A DNA stretch of 64,000 bases from contig NZ_FOCV01000011.1 in assembly GCF_900110205.1 (NCBI RefSeq), positions 62,001 through 126,000 on the forward strand, in the 5' to 3' direction. How positions within the stretch are numbered: the stretch's first letter is position 1; every line of letters begins with the position of its first letter. Source of the stretch: Rhizobium tibeticum. Lineage in GTDB: Bacteria; Pseudomonadota; Alphaproteobacteria; Rhizobiales; Rhizobiaceae. Positions 1 to 9,459 of the stretch are shown here, piece after piece. The position numbers were made by a program, and so were the translations under genes. The notes under the pieces were generated by a model that saw only the letters and a list, made by a program, of their open reading frames with translations, ran no database searches and had not been told where the DNA came from.

Positions 1-975
1 GAGCCGCTGACACGTGAGGAGGCCCGCGAGGCCTTCGACATTCTGATGTCCGGACAGGCGACTCCTTCGCAGATCGGCGGCTTCCTGATGGCGTTGCGCG
101 TCCGCGGCGAAACGGTCGACGAGATTGTCGGCGCCGTGACGACGATGCGCGCCAAGATGCTGACCGTTGATGCGCCTGCTGACGCAATCGACATCGTCGG
201 AACCGGTGGCGACGCGAGCGGGACCTACAATATCTCAACACTGGCCGCCCTCATCGTCGCCGGTGCCGGTGTACCTGTGGCCAAGCATGGCAACCGGGCC
301 CTGAGCTCGAAATCGGGTGCAGCAGATAGCCTCGCCGCTCTTGGCGTCAGGCTGGATGTAAGCCCTGAGGTGATCTCCCGCTGCATTCGCGAGGCTGGTG
401 TGGGCTTCATGTTCGCCCAACAGCATCACTCTGCGATGCGTCATGTGGGTCCGACGCGCGTCGAACTCGGCACGCGGACGATCTTCAATCTGCTTGGCCC
501 GCTGTCCAACCCGGCGGGTGTGCGCCGCCAGTTGCTTGGCGTGTATGCGCCGCAGTGGGTCGTGCCGATTGCGGAGGTCATGCGCGATCTCGGTTCCGAA
601 AGCGTATGGGTCGTCCATGGCAACGGCCTCGACGAGATCACGACCACCGGAAAGACGAGTGTTGCAGCACTCGAGGACGGCAAGATCCGCACGTTCGAAC
701 TGTCTCCCACTGATTTCGGCGTCGAGCCCTGCCGGCTGGAGGCCATCAAAGGCGGAGACGGTGTGGTGAACGCCGCCGCTCTGCGCGACGTTTTGAGCGG
801 CGCAAAGAACGCGTATCGCGATATCGCGCTTGCCAACGCAGCTGCGTCGTTGGTGATATCAGGCAAGACTGAGATGCTTCAGGACGGCATGCGGCTTGCT
901 GCGCAGTCCCTGGACAGCGGTGCGACGGCCGCGGCCCTCGATAAACTCATCGCCGTGTCGAACGACATCGACTAG
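1..975 (+). CDS. trpD: Anthranilate phosphoribosyltransferase (5' end outside window)
   Basis: Transfers phosphoribose from PRPP to anthranilate, the second committed step of tryptophan synthesis, in the cytoplasm. The reading frame is open from base 1, so the N-terminus lies upstream; the internal ATG at 46 is not the true start because the preceding codons ([13 protein letters not shown]) match the family. Visible motifs are the PRPP-binding GTGGD, then [15 protein letters not shown], and the GPLSNP loop. The C-terminus looks complete. trpC follows 9 bases later on the same strand, as in a trp operon. Identification is secure. Confidence 0.97.
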   Translation, partial: EPLTREEAREAFDILMSGQATPSQIGGFLMALRVRGETVDEIVGAVTTMRAKMLTVDAPADAIDIVGTGGDASGTYNISTLAALIVAGAGVPVAKHGNRALSSKSGAADSLAALGVRLDVSPEVISRCIREAGVGFMFAQQHHSAMRHVGPTRVELGTRTIFNLLGPLSNPAGVRRQLLGVYAPQWVVPIAEVMRDLGSESVWVVHGNGLDEITTTGKTSVAALEDGKIRTFELSPTDFGVEPCRLEAIKGGDGVVNAAALRDVLSGAKNAYRDIALANAAASLVISGKTEMLQDGMRLAAQSLDSGATAAALDKLIAVSNDID

Positions 976-984
976 GATAGAGCC

Positions 985-1797
985 ATGACCGACATCCTGA
1001 AGAAGATCGAACTCTACAAGCGGGAAGAAATCGACGCCGCAAAGGCGAATGTGTCGTTGGCCGATCTGAAGGCGATGCAAGCGGATCAATCGGCGCCGCG
1101 CGGCTTTCACCGTTCGTTGGTTGCGAAGTCACAGGCTGGCCAGCACGGCCTGATCGCTGAGATCAAGAAGGCCAGTCCGTCAAAGGGTCTGATCAGGCCC
1201 GATTTCGATCCGCCATCTCTGGCCAAGGCCTATGAACTCGGAGGTGCGGCCTGCCTTTCGGTGTTGACCGACACGCCAAGCTTTCAGGGTGCGCCAGAAT
1301 TTTTGATGACGGCACGTGCGGCGTGTTCGCTGCCGGCACTGCGCAAGGATTTCATGTTCGAAACCTACCAGGTGCAGGAAGCGCGTGCCTGGGGTGCCGA
1401 TTGCATCCTGCTGATCATGGCCTCACTTTCGGATGACGATGCAAAGCGCCTTGAGGATGAGGCCTTCGAGCTTGGCATGGATGTGCTGGTGGAAGTCCAC
1501 GATGCCGAGGAGATGGAGCGCGCGCTGAAACTCACGTCCCCGCTCGTTGGCATCAACAATCGCAACCTCCGGACATTCGAAGTCAGCCTTGACGTCAGCG
1601 AGAAACTCGCGCCAATGGTTCCCGAGGATCGCCTGTTGGTAGGCGAAAGCGGCATCTTCACGAATGCCGATTGCAAGCGTCTCCAGGCGGTTGGCATCGA
1701 CACCTTTCTGGTTGGTGAGAGCCTCATGCGCCAGGAAGACGTTGCGGCCGCCACGCGTGCGCTGCTCTTCGGCGAAGCCGTGCTGGCGGCTGAGTGA
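985..1797 (+). CDS. trpC: Indole-3-glycerol-phosphate synthase
   Basis: Closes the ring of carboxyphenylamino-deoxyribulose phosphate to give indole-3-glycerol phosphate. The protein has 270 residues, normal for a monofunctional TrpC barrel. Signatures seen in order: [12 protein letters not shown] with the catalytic lysine, LRKDFM, the GINNRNL segment, and ESGI near the phosphate site. It lies 9 bases after trpD and its stop is separated from the moaC ATG by one base, so trpD, trpC, moaC and moeA probably form one transcript. This order is familiar in rhizobia. Confidence 0.97.
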   Translation: MTDILKKIELYKREEIDAAKANVSLADLKAMQADQSAPRGFHRSLVAKSQAGQHGLIAEIKKASPSKGLIRPDFDPPSLAKAYELGGAACLSVLTDTPSFQGAPEFLMTARAACSLPALRKDFMFETYQVQEARAWGADCILLIMASLSDDDAKRLEDEAFELGMDVLVEVHDAEEMERALKLTSPLVGINNRNLRTFEVSLDVSEKLAPMVPEDRLLVGESGIFTNADCKRLQAVGIDTFLVGESLMRQEDVAAATRALLFGEAVLAAE

Positions 1798-1798
1798 C

Positions 1799-2299
1799 AT
1801 GAGCGGGGGCCATCCCGGATTGACCCACATTGATGCCTCCGGCGAGGCGCACATGGTCGATGTCGGCGACAAGGTCGAGACCACAAGGGCTGCTACAGCC
1901 GAAGGCTACGTGCGCATGGCAGCGGCGACACTCGATCTTATTCGCGCAGGCAATGCGAAGAAAGGCGATGTTATCGGCACAGCCCGCCTTGCCGGCATCA
2001 TGGCGGCCAAGCAGACGAGCAATCTGATCCCGCTCTGCCATCCCCTCATGCTTACGAAGGTTTCGGTCGACATCACGGAGGATGCCGATCTACCCGGCCT
2101 GCGCGTCAGTGCGACCGCGAAGCTGACGGGCAAAACCGGGGTCGAAATGGAAGCGTTGACCGCCGTTTCCGTTGCCTGCCTGACGATATACGACATGGCC
2201 AAGGCTGCCGATAAGGCCATGGAAATCGGGGGAATTAGGCTGCTCGAAAAATCTGGCGGCAAGTCTGGAGACTTTCGTCATCCGGAGTACGGCAAATGA
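1799..2299 (+). CDS. moaC: Cyclic pyranopterin monophosphate synthase
   Basis: Second enzyme of molybdenum-cofactor synthesis; converts 3',8-cyclo-7,8-dihydro-GTP to cyclic pyranopterin monophosphate. The frame is open further upstream (from 1664) inside trpC, but the ATG at 1799 gives the expected start [12 protein letters not shown] and a 166-residue protein of normal length. Conserved segments include MVDVGDK, the LCHPL motif and [10 protein letters not shown]. It is placed one base after trpC and overlaps moeA by four bases (ATGA), so translation of moaC and moeA is probably coupled. Confidence 0.96.
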   Translation: MSGGHPGLTHIDASGEAHMVDVGDKVETTRAATAEGYVRMAAATLDLIRAGNAKKGDVIGTARLAGIMAAKQTSNLIPLCHPLMLTKVSVDITEDADLPGLRVSATAKLTGKTGVEMEALTAVSVACLTIYDMAKAADKAMEIGGIRLLEKSGGKSGDFRHPEYGK

Positions 2300-3519
2300 G
2301 CATGCTCCCCGTTGCCGAGGCGCAAGATCGTCTGCTGTCGCGCGCAAAGCCGGTTCAGACGAGAGAAACCGTTTCTCTGCCGGAGGCCGAGGGCCGTGTG
2401 CTAGCAGCTGACGTTGAGGCCAAGCTGACCCAGCCGCCTTTCGACGCGTCCGCGATGGATGGATATGCGCTGCGCCGTGAGGATGTTCCAGAGCCCGGCG
2501 CCGAACTGAAGCTCATCGGCACATCGTCAGCCGGTCGCGGGTTCGACGGTGTTGTCGGCACGGGAGAGACGGTCCGCATCTTTACGGGCGCCCCGGTTCC
2601 ATCAGGCGCCGACAGCGTGTTGCTCCAAGAGGATGCTGAGAAAATCGAAGGCGGCATCCGCGCGACATTTGCCGTTCGGCTTGGCCAGCACATTCGGCCC
2701 CGCGGCCAGGATTTTATTGAAGGCGAAGCCGTGCTCAAGGCCGGCACTGCGCTTGACTTTTCCCGCCTGACCGTGGCCGCCGGCATGAACCATGCAGCGC
2801 TCGAGGTCTGGCGCAAGCCAGTCGTCGCGTTGCTCGCCACCGGTGACGAATTGCTGCCGCCCGGAAGCTTGCCTGCGCCCGCGCAGATCATTGCGTCGAG
2901 CACCTTCGGTATTGCCGCGCTGGCCCGCAAGGCTGGAGCCGAGGTTCTCGATCTCGGGATCGTGCCCGACGACAAAGCCGCGATTTCCGCGGCGGTCGAG
3001 CGCGCCCGGCAGGCCGAGGTCGATGTCATCGTGACGCTCGGTGGGGCGTCAGTGGGCGACCACGATCTGGTGCAGGCTACACTGCTCGCCGCGGGCATGA
3101 ATCTTGACTTCTGGCGGATTGCCATGCGCCCGGGCAAACCGTTGATGGTGGGCAGCCTCGGGGAGACGCATGTTATTGGTTTGCCCGGCAACCCGGTATC
3201 GAGTCTGGTCTGCGGGCTGCTGTTCCTGGAGCCGTTGATTCGCAAGCTTGCCTCACTTGCGCCGGTCAGACGCGACGCAACGGTGGAGACGGCGGTAACG
3301 CTCCGTGCCAATGACCAGCGACAGGACTATGTGCGCGCCACGCTGTCGCGACTGCCGTCAGGTGCCCTGTCGGCGGAGCCGTTCGGCAAGCAGGACTCGT
3401 CGATGATGAAGATATTCGCTCGGGCCGACTGCTTGATCATTCGGCCACCCCATGCGCCCGAACTGCCCGCAGGAAGTCCCTGCCCTGTGATGATGCTAAG
3501 ACCCGACCTTCTTGGCTGA
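2296..3519 (+). CDS. moeA: Molybdopterin molybdotransferase MoeA
   Basis: Inserts molybdate into adenylated molybdopterin, the last step of molybdenum-cofactor assembly. The 407-residue length is typical. Seen motifs: [12 protein letters not shown] near residue 50, TGDE, then [17 protein letters not shown] and GLPGNPVSS of the MogA-like domain, followed by the beta-barrel C-terminal domain. The ATG overlaps the moaC stop. In many rhizobia lexA comes next; here the next sequence is a decayed fragment and an unrelated minus-strand gene, so local order has diverged. Confidence 0.96.
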   Translation: MSMLPVAEAQDRLLSRAKPVQTRETVSLPEAEGRVLAADVEAKLTQPPFDASAMDGYALRREDVPEPGAELKLIGTSSAGRGFDGVVGTGETVRIFTGAPVPSGADSVLLQEDAEKIEGGIRATFAVRLGQHIRPRGQDFIEGEAVLKAGTALDFSRLTVAAGMNHAALEVWRKPVVALLATGDELLPPGSLPAPAQIIASSTFGIAALARKAGAEVLDLGIVPDDKAAISAAVERARQAEVDVIVTLGGASVGDHDLVQATLLAAGMNLDFWRIAMRPGKPLMVGSLGETHVIGLPGNPVSSLVCGLLFLEPLIRKLASLAPVRRDATVETAVTLRANDQRQDYVRATLSRLPSGALSAEPFGKQDSSMMKIFARADCLIIRPPHAPELPAGSPCPVMMLRPDLLG

Positions 3520-3587
3520 CACCGTCTAGTCTGCCGTTTCATTTGTGGTGCTGGGTATTTGCTCAACCAACTGAAAGCAGGATTGAG

Positions 3588-3766
3588 ATGACGAAGGAGT
3601 CCGTCTGGGACACGCATGCCAGGCTGTCCGGCATGACGCCTACCCTCATGAATGGCGAGTTCGTATTCTGTGTGCCCGTCGAGGATGTCGCTCGGCTTGC
3701 GGATCCGATACGCTGCCGTGGTTTCGCGAGCACGAAGAAATCCCCCTGGAAGCGTCGTCCAACTGA
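3588..3766 (+). pseudogene. Remnant of a small ACT-domain-like protein
   Basis: An ATG at 3588 preceded by a purine-rich stretch (GCAGGATTGAG) starts MTKESVWDTHARLSGMTP and continues TLMNGEFVFCVP, which resembles the N-terminus of small ACT-domain proteins (the GEYVFC-type segment). Around 3705 the plausible frame changes: the next frame reads DTLPWFREHEEIPLEAS and stops at 3764-3766, just before the end of the convergent methyltransferase gene. The expected C-terminal half is missing. I read this as a frameshifted, truncated relic. Family assignment rests on short similarity only; a short unrelated ORF cannot be excluded. Confidence 0.4.
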
Positions 3767-3779
3767 GCGTCTTTCTCGA

Positions 3780-4475
3780 TCACCCGTCCGCCGCCAGGGT
3801 GAAGACGCCGCCAATCGCCGCCTGGTCGGTCGAACCAACGCCGAAATCGGGGACAGCATATTCAGCGATAAGCATTAGAGCCGCGAGCGGCAGCGACCGT
3901 CTCCGTGGATCCCCTATGAGGACCTCGATGCCTGCTTTGCGACAGGCAGTAAGGAACGGCAAAACTCTCGCTGCAAGCGGTGCACTATAGAAGACGTCCC
4001 CCGCAAGAATGACATCCACCTCGGGTGGGGCGCGGGAGAGAACATCGGTGCTCGTTACTTCGACTGTCACACCGTTCGCTTCCGCGTTGAGGCCGATTGC
4101 CGAGGTGGCGTTCCTGTCGATCTCCGCTGCGATCACCCGGGATGCTCCGCATTTTCGAGCCACGATCCCGACGACGCCGGAACCTGCGCCGAGATCGAGG
4201 GCGCGGCGATCGCGAACGATATCTGGATGCTCAAGAATGTGTCTGGCAATCAGGGTTCCGCCGGCCCAGGCATAGGCCCAGTACGGCGGTGAATCCTCCG
4301 TGTCGTTGGCTCTGAGGCGCGACAGCCCGCTGCCGGGATGAGCCGTATAGAGCAGTATCTCAGGCAAGCCTGATGCCGGCTTCAGCTGCAGGTTTTCGAC
4401 GATAAAGGTGCGAACATCCGCTCCGGAAAGAGCGCGGGACCCTGGGCTATCTTCACGACGGTGCTCTCCGCTCAT
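3780..4475 (-). CDS. SAM-dependent protein methyltransferase, METTL20/ETFB-lysine type
   Basis: A 231-residue class I methyltransferase. The PPYWAYAWAGG segment (about residues 62-73), followed by the SAM-binding motif LDLGAGSGVVGIVA and the post-motif AGDVFY, is the arrangement found in METTL20-like enzymes, which methylate lysines of electron-transfer flavoprotein beta subunit; an Agrobacterium homologue is known to do so. The substrate here is inferred from family only. It is convergent with the moeA side and lies 19 bases after the GNAT gene on the same strand, so the two may be co-transcribed. Confidence 0.8.
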   Translation of the reverse strand: MSGEHRREDSPGSRALSGADVRTFIVENLQLKPASGLPEILLYTAHPGSGLSRLRANDTEDSPPYWAYAWAGGTLIARHILEHPDIVRDRRALDLGAGSGVVGIVARKCGASRVIAAEIDRNATSAIGLNAEANGVTVEVTSTDVLSRAPPEVDVILAGDVFYSAPLAARVLPFLTACRKAGIEVLIGDPRRRSLPLAALMLIAEYAVPDFGVGSTDQAAIGGVFTLAADG

Positions 4476-4494
4476 TCGCTTCCCGGCCGCCCAA

Positions 4495-4926
4495 TCAATA
4501 GTTCTTCATCGCCAGATGCGGCATCCCGCCATCGGGAAATTCATCGCCGAAGGCAACGAATCCAAAGCGCTCGTAGAGAGCTATCTTGTCGCTTTGCGCA
4601 GTCAGATAAAATCGGTTCTCACGGACTGATCGGTGTTCGTTCATCGCATAGGTCATCATGGCGCTTGCGACGCCATGACCGCGCCACGTGTTGCCGACGG
4701 CGACGCGGCCGATCTTCACATGCTCCTCGGCATGAATGATCCGCAGCGTTCCGCAGACCTCGCCGTCCGCTATGGCAACGACGTGGTGCGCGGTGAGGTC
4801 GAAAGCATCGAACTCTTCATCGCTAGGGACCTTCTGCTCGACGATGAAGACCGCGCGCCGCAGCTTGAACGCTTCGTTGCAAAGAGTGCTGAAAGCGGGA
4901 ACCGTCAATACGACCGTATCTGCCAT
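4495..4926 (-). CDS. GNAT family N-acetyltransferase (ElaA-like)
   Basis: A 143-residue single-domain acetyltransferase. The N-terminal LRRAVFIVEQ resembles the ElaA-type subgroup; the acetyl-CoA-binding part reads IGRVAVGNTWRGHGVASAMM (about residues 72-91), with the usual R/Q-x-x-G-x-G/A pattern as RGHGVA. The YERFGFVAFGDEF segment near the C-terminus is the typical closing strand of GNAT folds. The substrate cannot be told. It precedes the methyltransferase gene on the same strand and follows the helicase gene by 54 bases. Confidence 0.85.
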   Translation of the reverse strand: MADTVVLTVPAFSTLCNEAFKLRRAVFIVEQKVPSDEEFDAFDLTAHHVVAIADGEVCGTLRIIHAEEHVKIGRVAVGNTWRGHGVASAMMTYAMNEHRSVRENRFYLTAQSDKIALYERFGFVAFGDEFPDGGMPHLAMKNY

Positions 4927-4980
4927 TGTCCTCTCCGCGATCTCCGCCGGCGATACAAAAGCTGTAGCACCGGCGAGATG

Positions 4981-6855
4981 TCATCCCTTCTTCTTCGAGA
5001 ACTTGGGCTTCGGGTCACCGCTGCCCTTGCCCTCGAACGTCGGCTTTCCGGGTTTCTTGCCCCAGGGCTTTGCATCGCGTCGCTCGTCCCGTTCGCCCTC
5101 GCTGCGGGCATCCTTACGGAACTTATCTTTCTGGCGATCGTCGCTGAATTCACGGCGCTCGCCAAAGGCTTTCTTGCCGGCATAGGGCTTCGAGGCGGCG
5201 GGCTTGTTGAAATCGGGCGTGCCGTTCAAAGGGGTGACGCGGATGCCGCGCTCCATCGTCTTGTTCTGACCGATCGCGTGCAGGAAGGTGTCGGCGCTGT
5301 CCGCTGAAATCTCGACGTAGGTTTCGTCGGTCTGCATCTTGATTGCGCCGATCTCCCGCTTCGTCAGATTGCCGTTTCGGCAAAGCATCGGGATCAACCA
5401 CCGTGGCTCTGCGTTCTGCTTCCGGCCGACGGAAATCGAAAACCAGACGCTAGGCCCGAAATCATCGCGCGGCCCTTTCTGATACGGTTCGCGTGGCCCG
5501 TCGGCATGTTCGCGGCGCTTGCCGCCGCGGCTGTCCTGGACCGAGACCTCGATTAGATCCTCCGGCGCAGACTGGTTGGAACGGTAGAGGTTGACGAAGG
5601 CGGCGGCGAGCTTTTCAGCCCCGTGTGCATCGAGAAGCCGCTTGACCACGTCCTGAGCTTCCTCGCTCGGTGCTTCCTCGAAGATGGGGTCTGCAAGCAG
5701 ACGCGCTTCGTCGCGTGCTGTGACCTCTTCCGCCGACGGCGGACGTGCCCAGGCGGCGGAGATACCGGCATTGTCCAGAAGACGTTCGGCCTTGCGGCGA
5801 ACGTTCATTGGTACGATCAGTGCGCTGACACCCTTGCGGCCGGCCCGGCCCGTTCGGCCGCTGCGATGAAGCAGGGTCTCCGGATTGGTCGGCAGGTCGG
5901 CGTGGATGACGAGGTCGAGGCCCGGCAGGTCGATCCCGCGGGCTGCAACGTCCGTGGCGATGCAAACGCGGGCGCGTCCATCACGCATCGCCTGCAGCGC
6001 ATGGCTGCGTTCGTTCTGCGTCAGCTCGCCAGACAGCGCGACGACGTTGAAGTTGCGGTTGTGAAAGCGAGCAGTCAGATGATTGACCGCGGCGCGCGTT
6101 GAACAGAACACGATGGCGTTGGTCGCTTCATAGTAGCGCAGGACATTGATGATGGCGTTTTCGCGATCGCTCGGTGACACGACAAGAGCCCGATATTCGA
6201 TGTCCCCGTGCTGCTTTTCTTCGGCTGCCGTCGCAATCCGGACCGCGTTCTTCTGATAGCTCTTCGCAAGTTTCGCGATGGCCGCCGGAACCGTCGCTGA
6301 GAACATCAGCGTGCGACGATCATCGGGCGAGGAATCCAAAATGAACTCGAGATCTTCGCGGAATCCGAGATCGAGCATTTCGTCGGCTTCATCAAGCACG
6401 ACAGCCTTAAGCGCGGAAATATCGAGCGCGCGGCGGCGGATATGGTCACAGAGGCGACCAGGTGTGCCGACAACGATATGGGAGCCACGCTCCAGCGCAC
6501 GGCGCTCGCTGCGGATGTCCATGCCGCCGACGCAACTGACAATCAGCGCGCCTGTTGCTTCGTAAAGCCATTCAAGTTCGCGCTTGACCTGAAGCGCGAG
6601 CTCTCGCGTCGGTGCGATCACGAGGGCGAGCGGTTCGGCTGCAGGCCCAAAACGGTCATCGTTTTCAAGCAACGTGGGCGCCAGCGCGAGGCCGAAGGCG
6701 ACGGTCTTGCCGGAGCCCGTCTGGGCCGAAACGAGGGCGTCCGACGCGGCAAGCGCCGGGTCTAGCATGGCCTTTTGGACTGGCGTCAGCTCGGTATAGC
6801 CGCGCTTCACCAACGCCTTGGCGATCGCCGGAACGACGCCGTTAAAATTTGTCAT
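4981..6855 (-). CDS. DEAD-box ATP-dependent RNA helicase with DbpA RNA-binding domain
   Basis: A 624-residue RNA helicase. Core motifs in order: Q motif ELTPVQKAML, Walker A AQTGSGKT, PTRELA, TPGR, DEAD, SAT, and HRSGRTGRAG. The segment around residues 460-540 (LTKREIGAIKMQTDETYVEIS) fits a DbpA-type RNA-binding domain, and the tail beyond about residue 555 is rich in Lys, Arg, Gly and Asp. DbpA-like helicases act in ribosome assembly; rhizobial forms of this length are usually annotated only as DEAD/DEAH helicase. The role in 50S assembly is an inference from the C-terminal domain. Confidence 0.93.
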   Translation of the reverse strand: MTNFNGVVPAIAKALVKRGYTELTPVQKAMLDPALAASDALVSAQTGSGKTVAFGLALAPTLLENDDRFGPAAEPLALVIAPTRELALQVKRELEWLYEATGALIVSCVGGMDIRSERRALERGSHIVVGTPGRLCDHIRRRALDISALKAVVLDEADEMLDLGFREDLEFILDSSPDDRRTLMFSATVPAAIAKLAKSYQKNAVRIATAAEEKQHGDIEYRALVVSPSDRENAIINVLRYYEATNAIVFCSTRAAVNHLTARFHNRNFNVVALSGELTQNERSHALQAMRDGRARVCIATDVAARGIDLPGLDLVIHADLPTNPETLLHRSGRTGRAGRKGVSALIVPMNVRRKAERLLDNAGISAAWARPPSAEEVTARDEARLLADPIFEEAPSEEAQDVVKRLLDAHGAEKLAAAFVNLYRSNQSAPEDLIEVSVQDSRGGKRREHADGPREPYQKGPRDDFGPSVWFSISVGRKQNAEPRWLIPMLCRNGNLTKREIGAIKMQTDETYVEISADSADTFLHAIGQNKTMERGIRVTPLNGTPDFNKPAASKPYAGKKAFGERREFSDDRQKDKFRKDARSEGERDERRDAKPWGKKPGKPTFEGKGSGDPKPKFSKKKG

Positions 6856-6953
6856 GTTGTCTATCTTTCGGAAGTCTCACGCGCATGTTGCGCTCTGGCC
6901 GGCAGTTGCCGGCAGAGAAGTTGGGGCGTTCCTACTTCGTCAGACGGCAAATG

Positions 6954-8813
6954 TCAAAGCGGATGTCCCTGCCAGAGCCATACATCGATGCCTTCACGTC
7001 GGCCTCGAATGCGCGCTTGTGCGGGGCCTTCGAGCCGGCCAGAGCGAAGCGGCACGCTATCCGGCCCAGCCGCTTTGATCAATGCCGCGCTCAAGGCCAG
7101 TTCAACGCCACGTGCTGCTGCCACCTCCATCAGGCGGCTCGCGACGTTCACGGTGTCACCGGTCGCGGTAATTTGCTGGCGATTGCCGCTCCCGAGCCGC
7201 GAGGCGACGACCGGACCGCAATGAGCCCCGACCTTGAAACCGGTCTTTCGGCCGCGAAGGGCCGGATTGGCGACGAGCCAGGGCCGCATCCGCTCGCACA
7301 GGCTGACTGCGCACGCGGCGGCCCGCGTAGCGTCGTCGTCGGCCGGTTGCGGCAAACCGAAGAGAATCATCGCACCATCGCCCATGAAGCTGGTGATCGC
7401 CCCGCCATGCGAGCGCGCCTCCTCGTCGACCAGCTCGAAGAAATCGCTGAGAACTTCGCGGACATTCGTCGCGCCGATTGCCTCGCTCAAGCCCGTGAAG
7501 CCGGAGAGGTCGATGAAGATGACCGCAGCGTCCTGTCGGATCGGTTTTGCGAGAAAGTTCGGATCGCGTGCGAGCCACTCGCCCAGGCCCGGTGCCTCGA
7601 TGCGCTGCAGGAGATCGCTTTGCGCCGCGAAGTGCGCGGCCTGACGACGATCCATCCAGATCTCCGCGGCGCCGAAGAGAAGCACCGGCGGCAGGGCCGC
7701 TGCGATGGGCAGTGCTGCGCTAAACCAGTAGCCATGCGCGAAGGCGGCAATGTTCAGGGCAGCCCATGCGACCGCCGCGGAGGCAATGATGGCATAGCCA
7801 ATGGCACTGCGCCGCCACGCAAGCAGGCTGATCAGAAGCAGTGGCAGAACCACGGCTATGAGCGAATCGAGCAAACGCACATTGCGGTCTCTGATGATGC
7901 TGTCGCCGGCAATCAGATGTGTCGCTGCAGTCGCCATCACTTCTACGCCCGGTAATACCGGATCGAATGGCGTCGGGAAGACATCGCCGCCGGCGGTCAC
8001 CGTGGAGCCGATCACGACGATCCTATCCTCGATCGCCTTGGCGGGAAGTTTGCCGGCCAGTGCATCCGCGGCGCTGAAGGTCGGAATCGTGCCGCGTGGG
8101 CCGTAAAAGGTAATGGGCAGTCTCTGCCCGTTATCGGTCGGCAAATGCCGATCACCGAGTGCCAGCCCGCCCGGCGAGAAGGCAGGATTGATACCGAGTG
8201 CCAGCGACGCGACCCGCAGCGGAAACGACGCATCGACACGCTCGATCCAGCGAGAGATCAGCGGAATGAAGCGCGGTGTGCCGGACTCATCTGTGGCGAC
8301 GTTGACGACGCCAACGGCCGCAATGTCGGAAAAGCGGCTAAGGGGCAAAAGCATCTGGCTGGCCGTCGGTATTGCCGCCAGCGGATCGTTGGCGTCGTGA
8401 GCGACCACTTGTACGTCTTTTGGGAAAACGCCGGCGGCGGCGATGACACTTTGCGTCTGCTGCAGGGCCAAAGCCAGCGCCGCATCGCCCTCGTCCGATC
8501 CGGGATCAACCAGCAAGAGATCGAGTGCGATGACTTTCGGCTTCAAGGCGCTGACGGCAGTCACTACGCGGGCGAGCGTCGCCCGATTGAGCGGATAGCC
8601 GTTGTCGGCGGCAGTCTGATCGTCGATTGCGACGATGCTGGTGATCGGTGGAGGCACTCGCGCGCCGATCACAGTGCTTCGCAGATCGGTGAGCGAAGCC
8701 TCGAGGCGGTCGAGGAAACTCATACTGCCCGAAAGATGCATATAGCCGAGAAGCCCGCCCCAGAGTGCGGAGAGCAGCAGCGCGATCGTGATCAGGAGCC
8801 GTCTGCCCTGCAT
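6954..8813 (-). CDS. CHASE2-domain adenylate/guanylate cyclase
   Basis: A 619-residue membrane cyclase. Residues 1-30 form a signal-anchor helix, then a periplasmic CHASE2 sensor domain (about 30-310, with FYGPRGTIPTFSA and IVVIGSTV typical of the family). Hydrophobic segments between about 318 and 395 include LLDSLIAVVLPLLLISLLAW and form the membrane part. The class III cyclase domain begins at AAVIFIDLSGFTGLSEA, with the second metal Asp in SFMGDGAMILFG and TATGDTVNVASRL. It starts 5 bases after the FecR-domain gene, implying one transcript. The ligand of the sensor domain is unknown. Confidence 0.92.
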   Translation of the reverse strand: MQGRRLLITIALLLSALWGGLLGYMHLSGSMSFLDRLEASLTDLRSTVIGARVPPPITSIVAIDDQTAADNGYPLNRATLARVVTAVSALKPKVIALDLLLVDPGSDEGDAALALALQQTQSVIAAAGVFPKDVQVVAHDANDPLAAIPTASQMLLPLSRFSDIAAVGVVNVATDESGTPRFIPLISRWIERVDASFPLRVASLALGINPAFSPGGLALGDRHLPTDNGQRLPITFYGPRGTIPTFSAADALAGKLPAKAIEDRIVVIGSTVTAGGDVFPTPFDPVLPGVEVMATAATHLIAGDSIIRDRNVRLLDSLIAVVLPLLLISLLAWRRSAIGYAIIASAAVAWAALNIAAFAHGYWFSAALPIAAALPPVLLFGAAEIWMDRRQAAHFAAQSDLLQRIEAPGLGEWLARDPNFLAKPIRQDAAVIFIDLSGFTGLSEAIGATNVREVLSDFFELVDEEARSHGGAITSFMGDGAMILFGLPQPADDDATRAAACAVSLCERMRPWLVANPALRGRKTGFKVGAHCGPVVASRLGSGNRQQITATGDTVNVASRLMEVAAARGVELALSAALIKAAGPDSVPLRSGRLEGPAQARIRGRREGIDVWLWQGHPL

Positions 8814-8818
8814 CGGCG

Positions 8819-9352
8819 CTATTGGCCAAGGCGGGCAAGCAGGGCGGCGGCGCGGGCCGGTGGCCAGCGGCGCACGGTCAGCGGGCCGCTGCCTGGCGTG
8901 ACGTCAACACCCTCGCCTACATTCAACGTGACCCGCCGTCCCGCCGAGGGACGACCGACCGCGACGCGGCCGCGTACGACAAAGACGGACGTCGTGCCGC
9001 TCTTGACATCGACAGCCCAGCGCGTGCCGCGCACGGCCGCGATGGCCTGTGGCGTGACCACTTCGAATCCGTCTGGTCGCTGGGCGCGGTCGACATCCAC
9101 GAGCACGGCCTTGTTGCGCAATGACACCGCGTCCACTCGCCCGTCGCGGTTACGGTCGATGACATTGAAGCGGGCCCCACCCTCGGCAATGATCGTCACA
9201 CCATCCACGCATCGCATGACCTGCCGCGAGGTCCCCGCCACGCGCTCCATGGAGCATCCGCTGGCTTGTGCAAGCGCTGCATCCGAGGCGAACAGCCAGG
9301 CAGCGCCAACCCACACGACCAGCGCCAAAAGCATTCTGGAGTTTGCAAACAT
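8819..9352 (-). CDS. Exported FecR-domain protein
   Basis: A 177-residue periplasmic protein. The ATG at 9352 is preceded by GAGGGG and gives a clear signal peptide (MFANSRMLLALVVWVGAAW... ALAQ). The rest carries a FecR-type beta domain with VTPQAIAAVRGTRWAVDV and TSVFVVRGRVAVG. An open frame extends upstream to 9559, but that part overlaps the citrate-synthase gene and looks non-coding. FecR and CHASE2-cyclase genes are found together in many alphaproteobacteria, so this protein may feed the neighbouring sensor; that link is inference from position. Confidence 0.85.
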   Translation of the reverse strand: MFANSRMLLALVVWVGAAWLFASDAALAQASGCSMERVAGTSRQVMRCVDGVTIIAEGGARFNVIDRNRDGRVDAVSLRNKAVLVDVDRAQRPDGFEVVTPQAIAAVRGTRWAVDVKSGTTSVFVVRGRVAVGRPSAGRRVTLNVGEGVDVTPGSGPLTVRRWPPARAAALLARLGQ

Positions 9353-9459
9353 GTCTGTCCCCTCTGAATGCACGATCGGACGACCCCGGTGTGCGGCGGC
9401 CATCATACGCTGATTGCTGCAGCACGCATGCCGAAACGTCAACGGCCATCCGACATAGT

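Noticed and set aside
1664..1798. Extended start of moaC inside trpC
   Set aside because: The 45 extra residues are trpC out of frame; [12 protein letters not shown] at 1799 is the family N-terminus.
6849..9413. Long plus-strand frames opposite the cyclase and FecR genes
   Set aside because: Both minus-strand genes have complete motifs and proper starts; the opposite frames do not.
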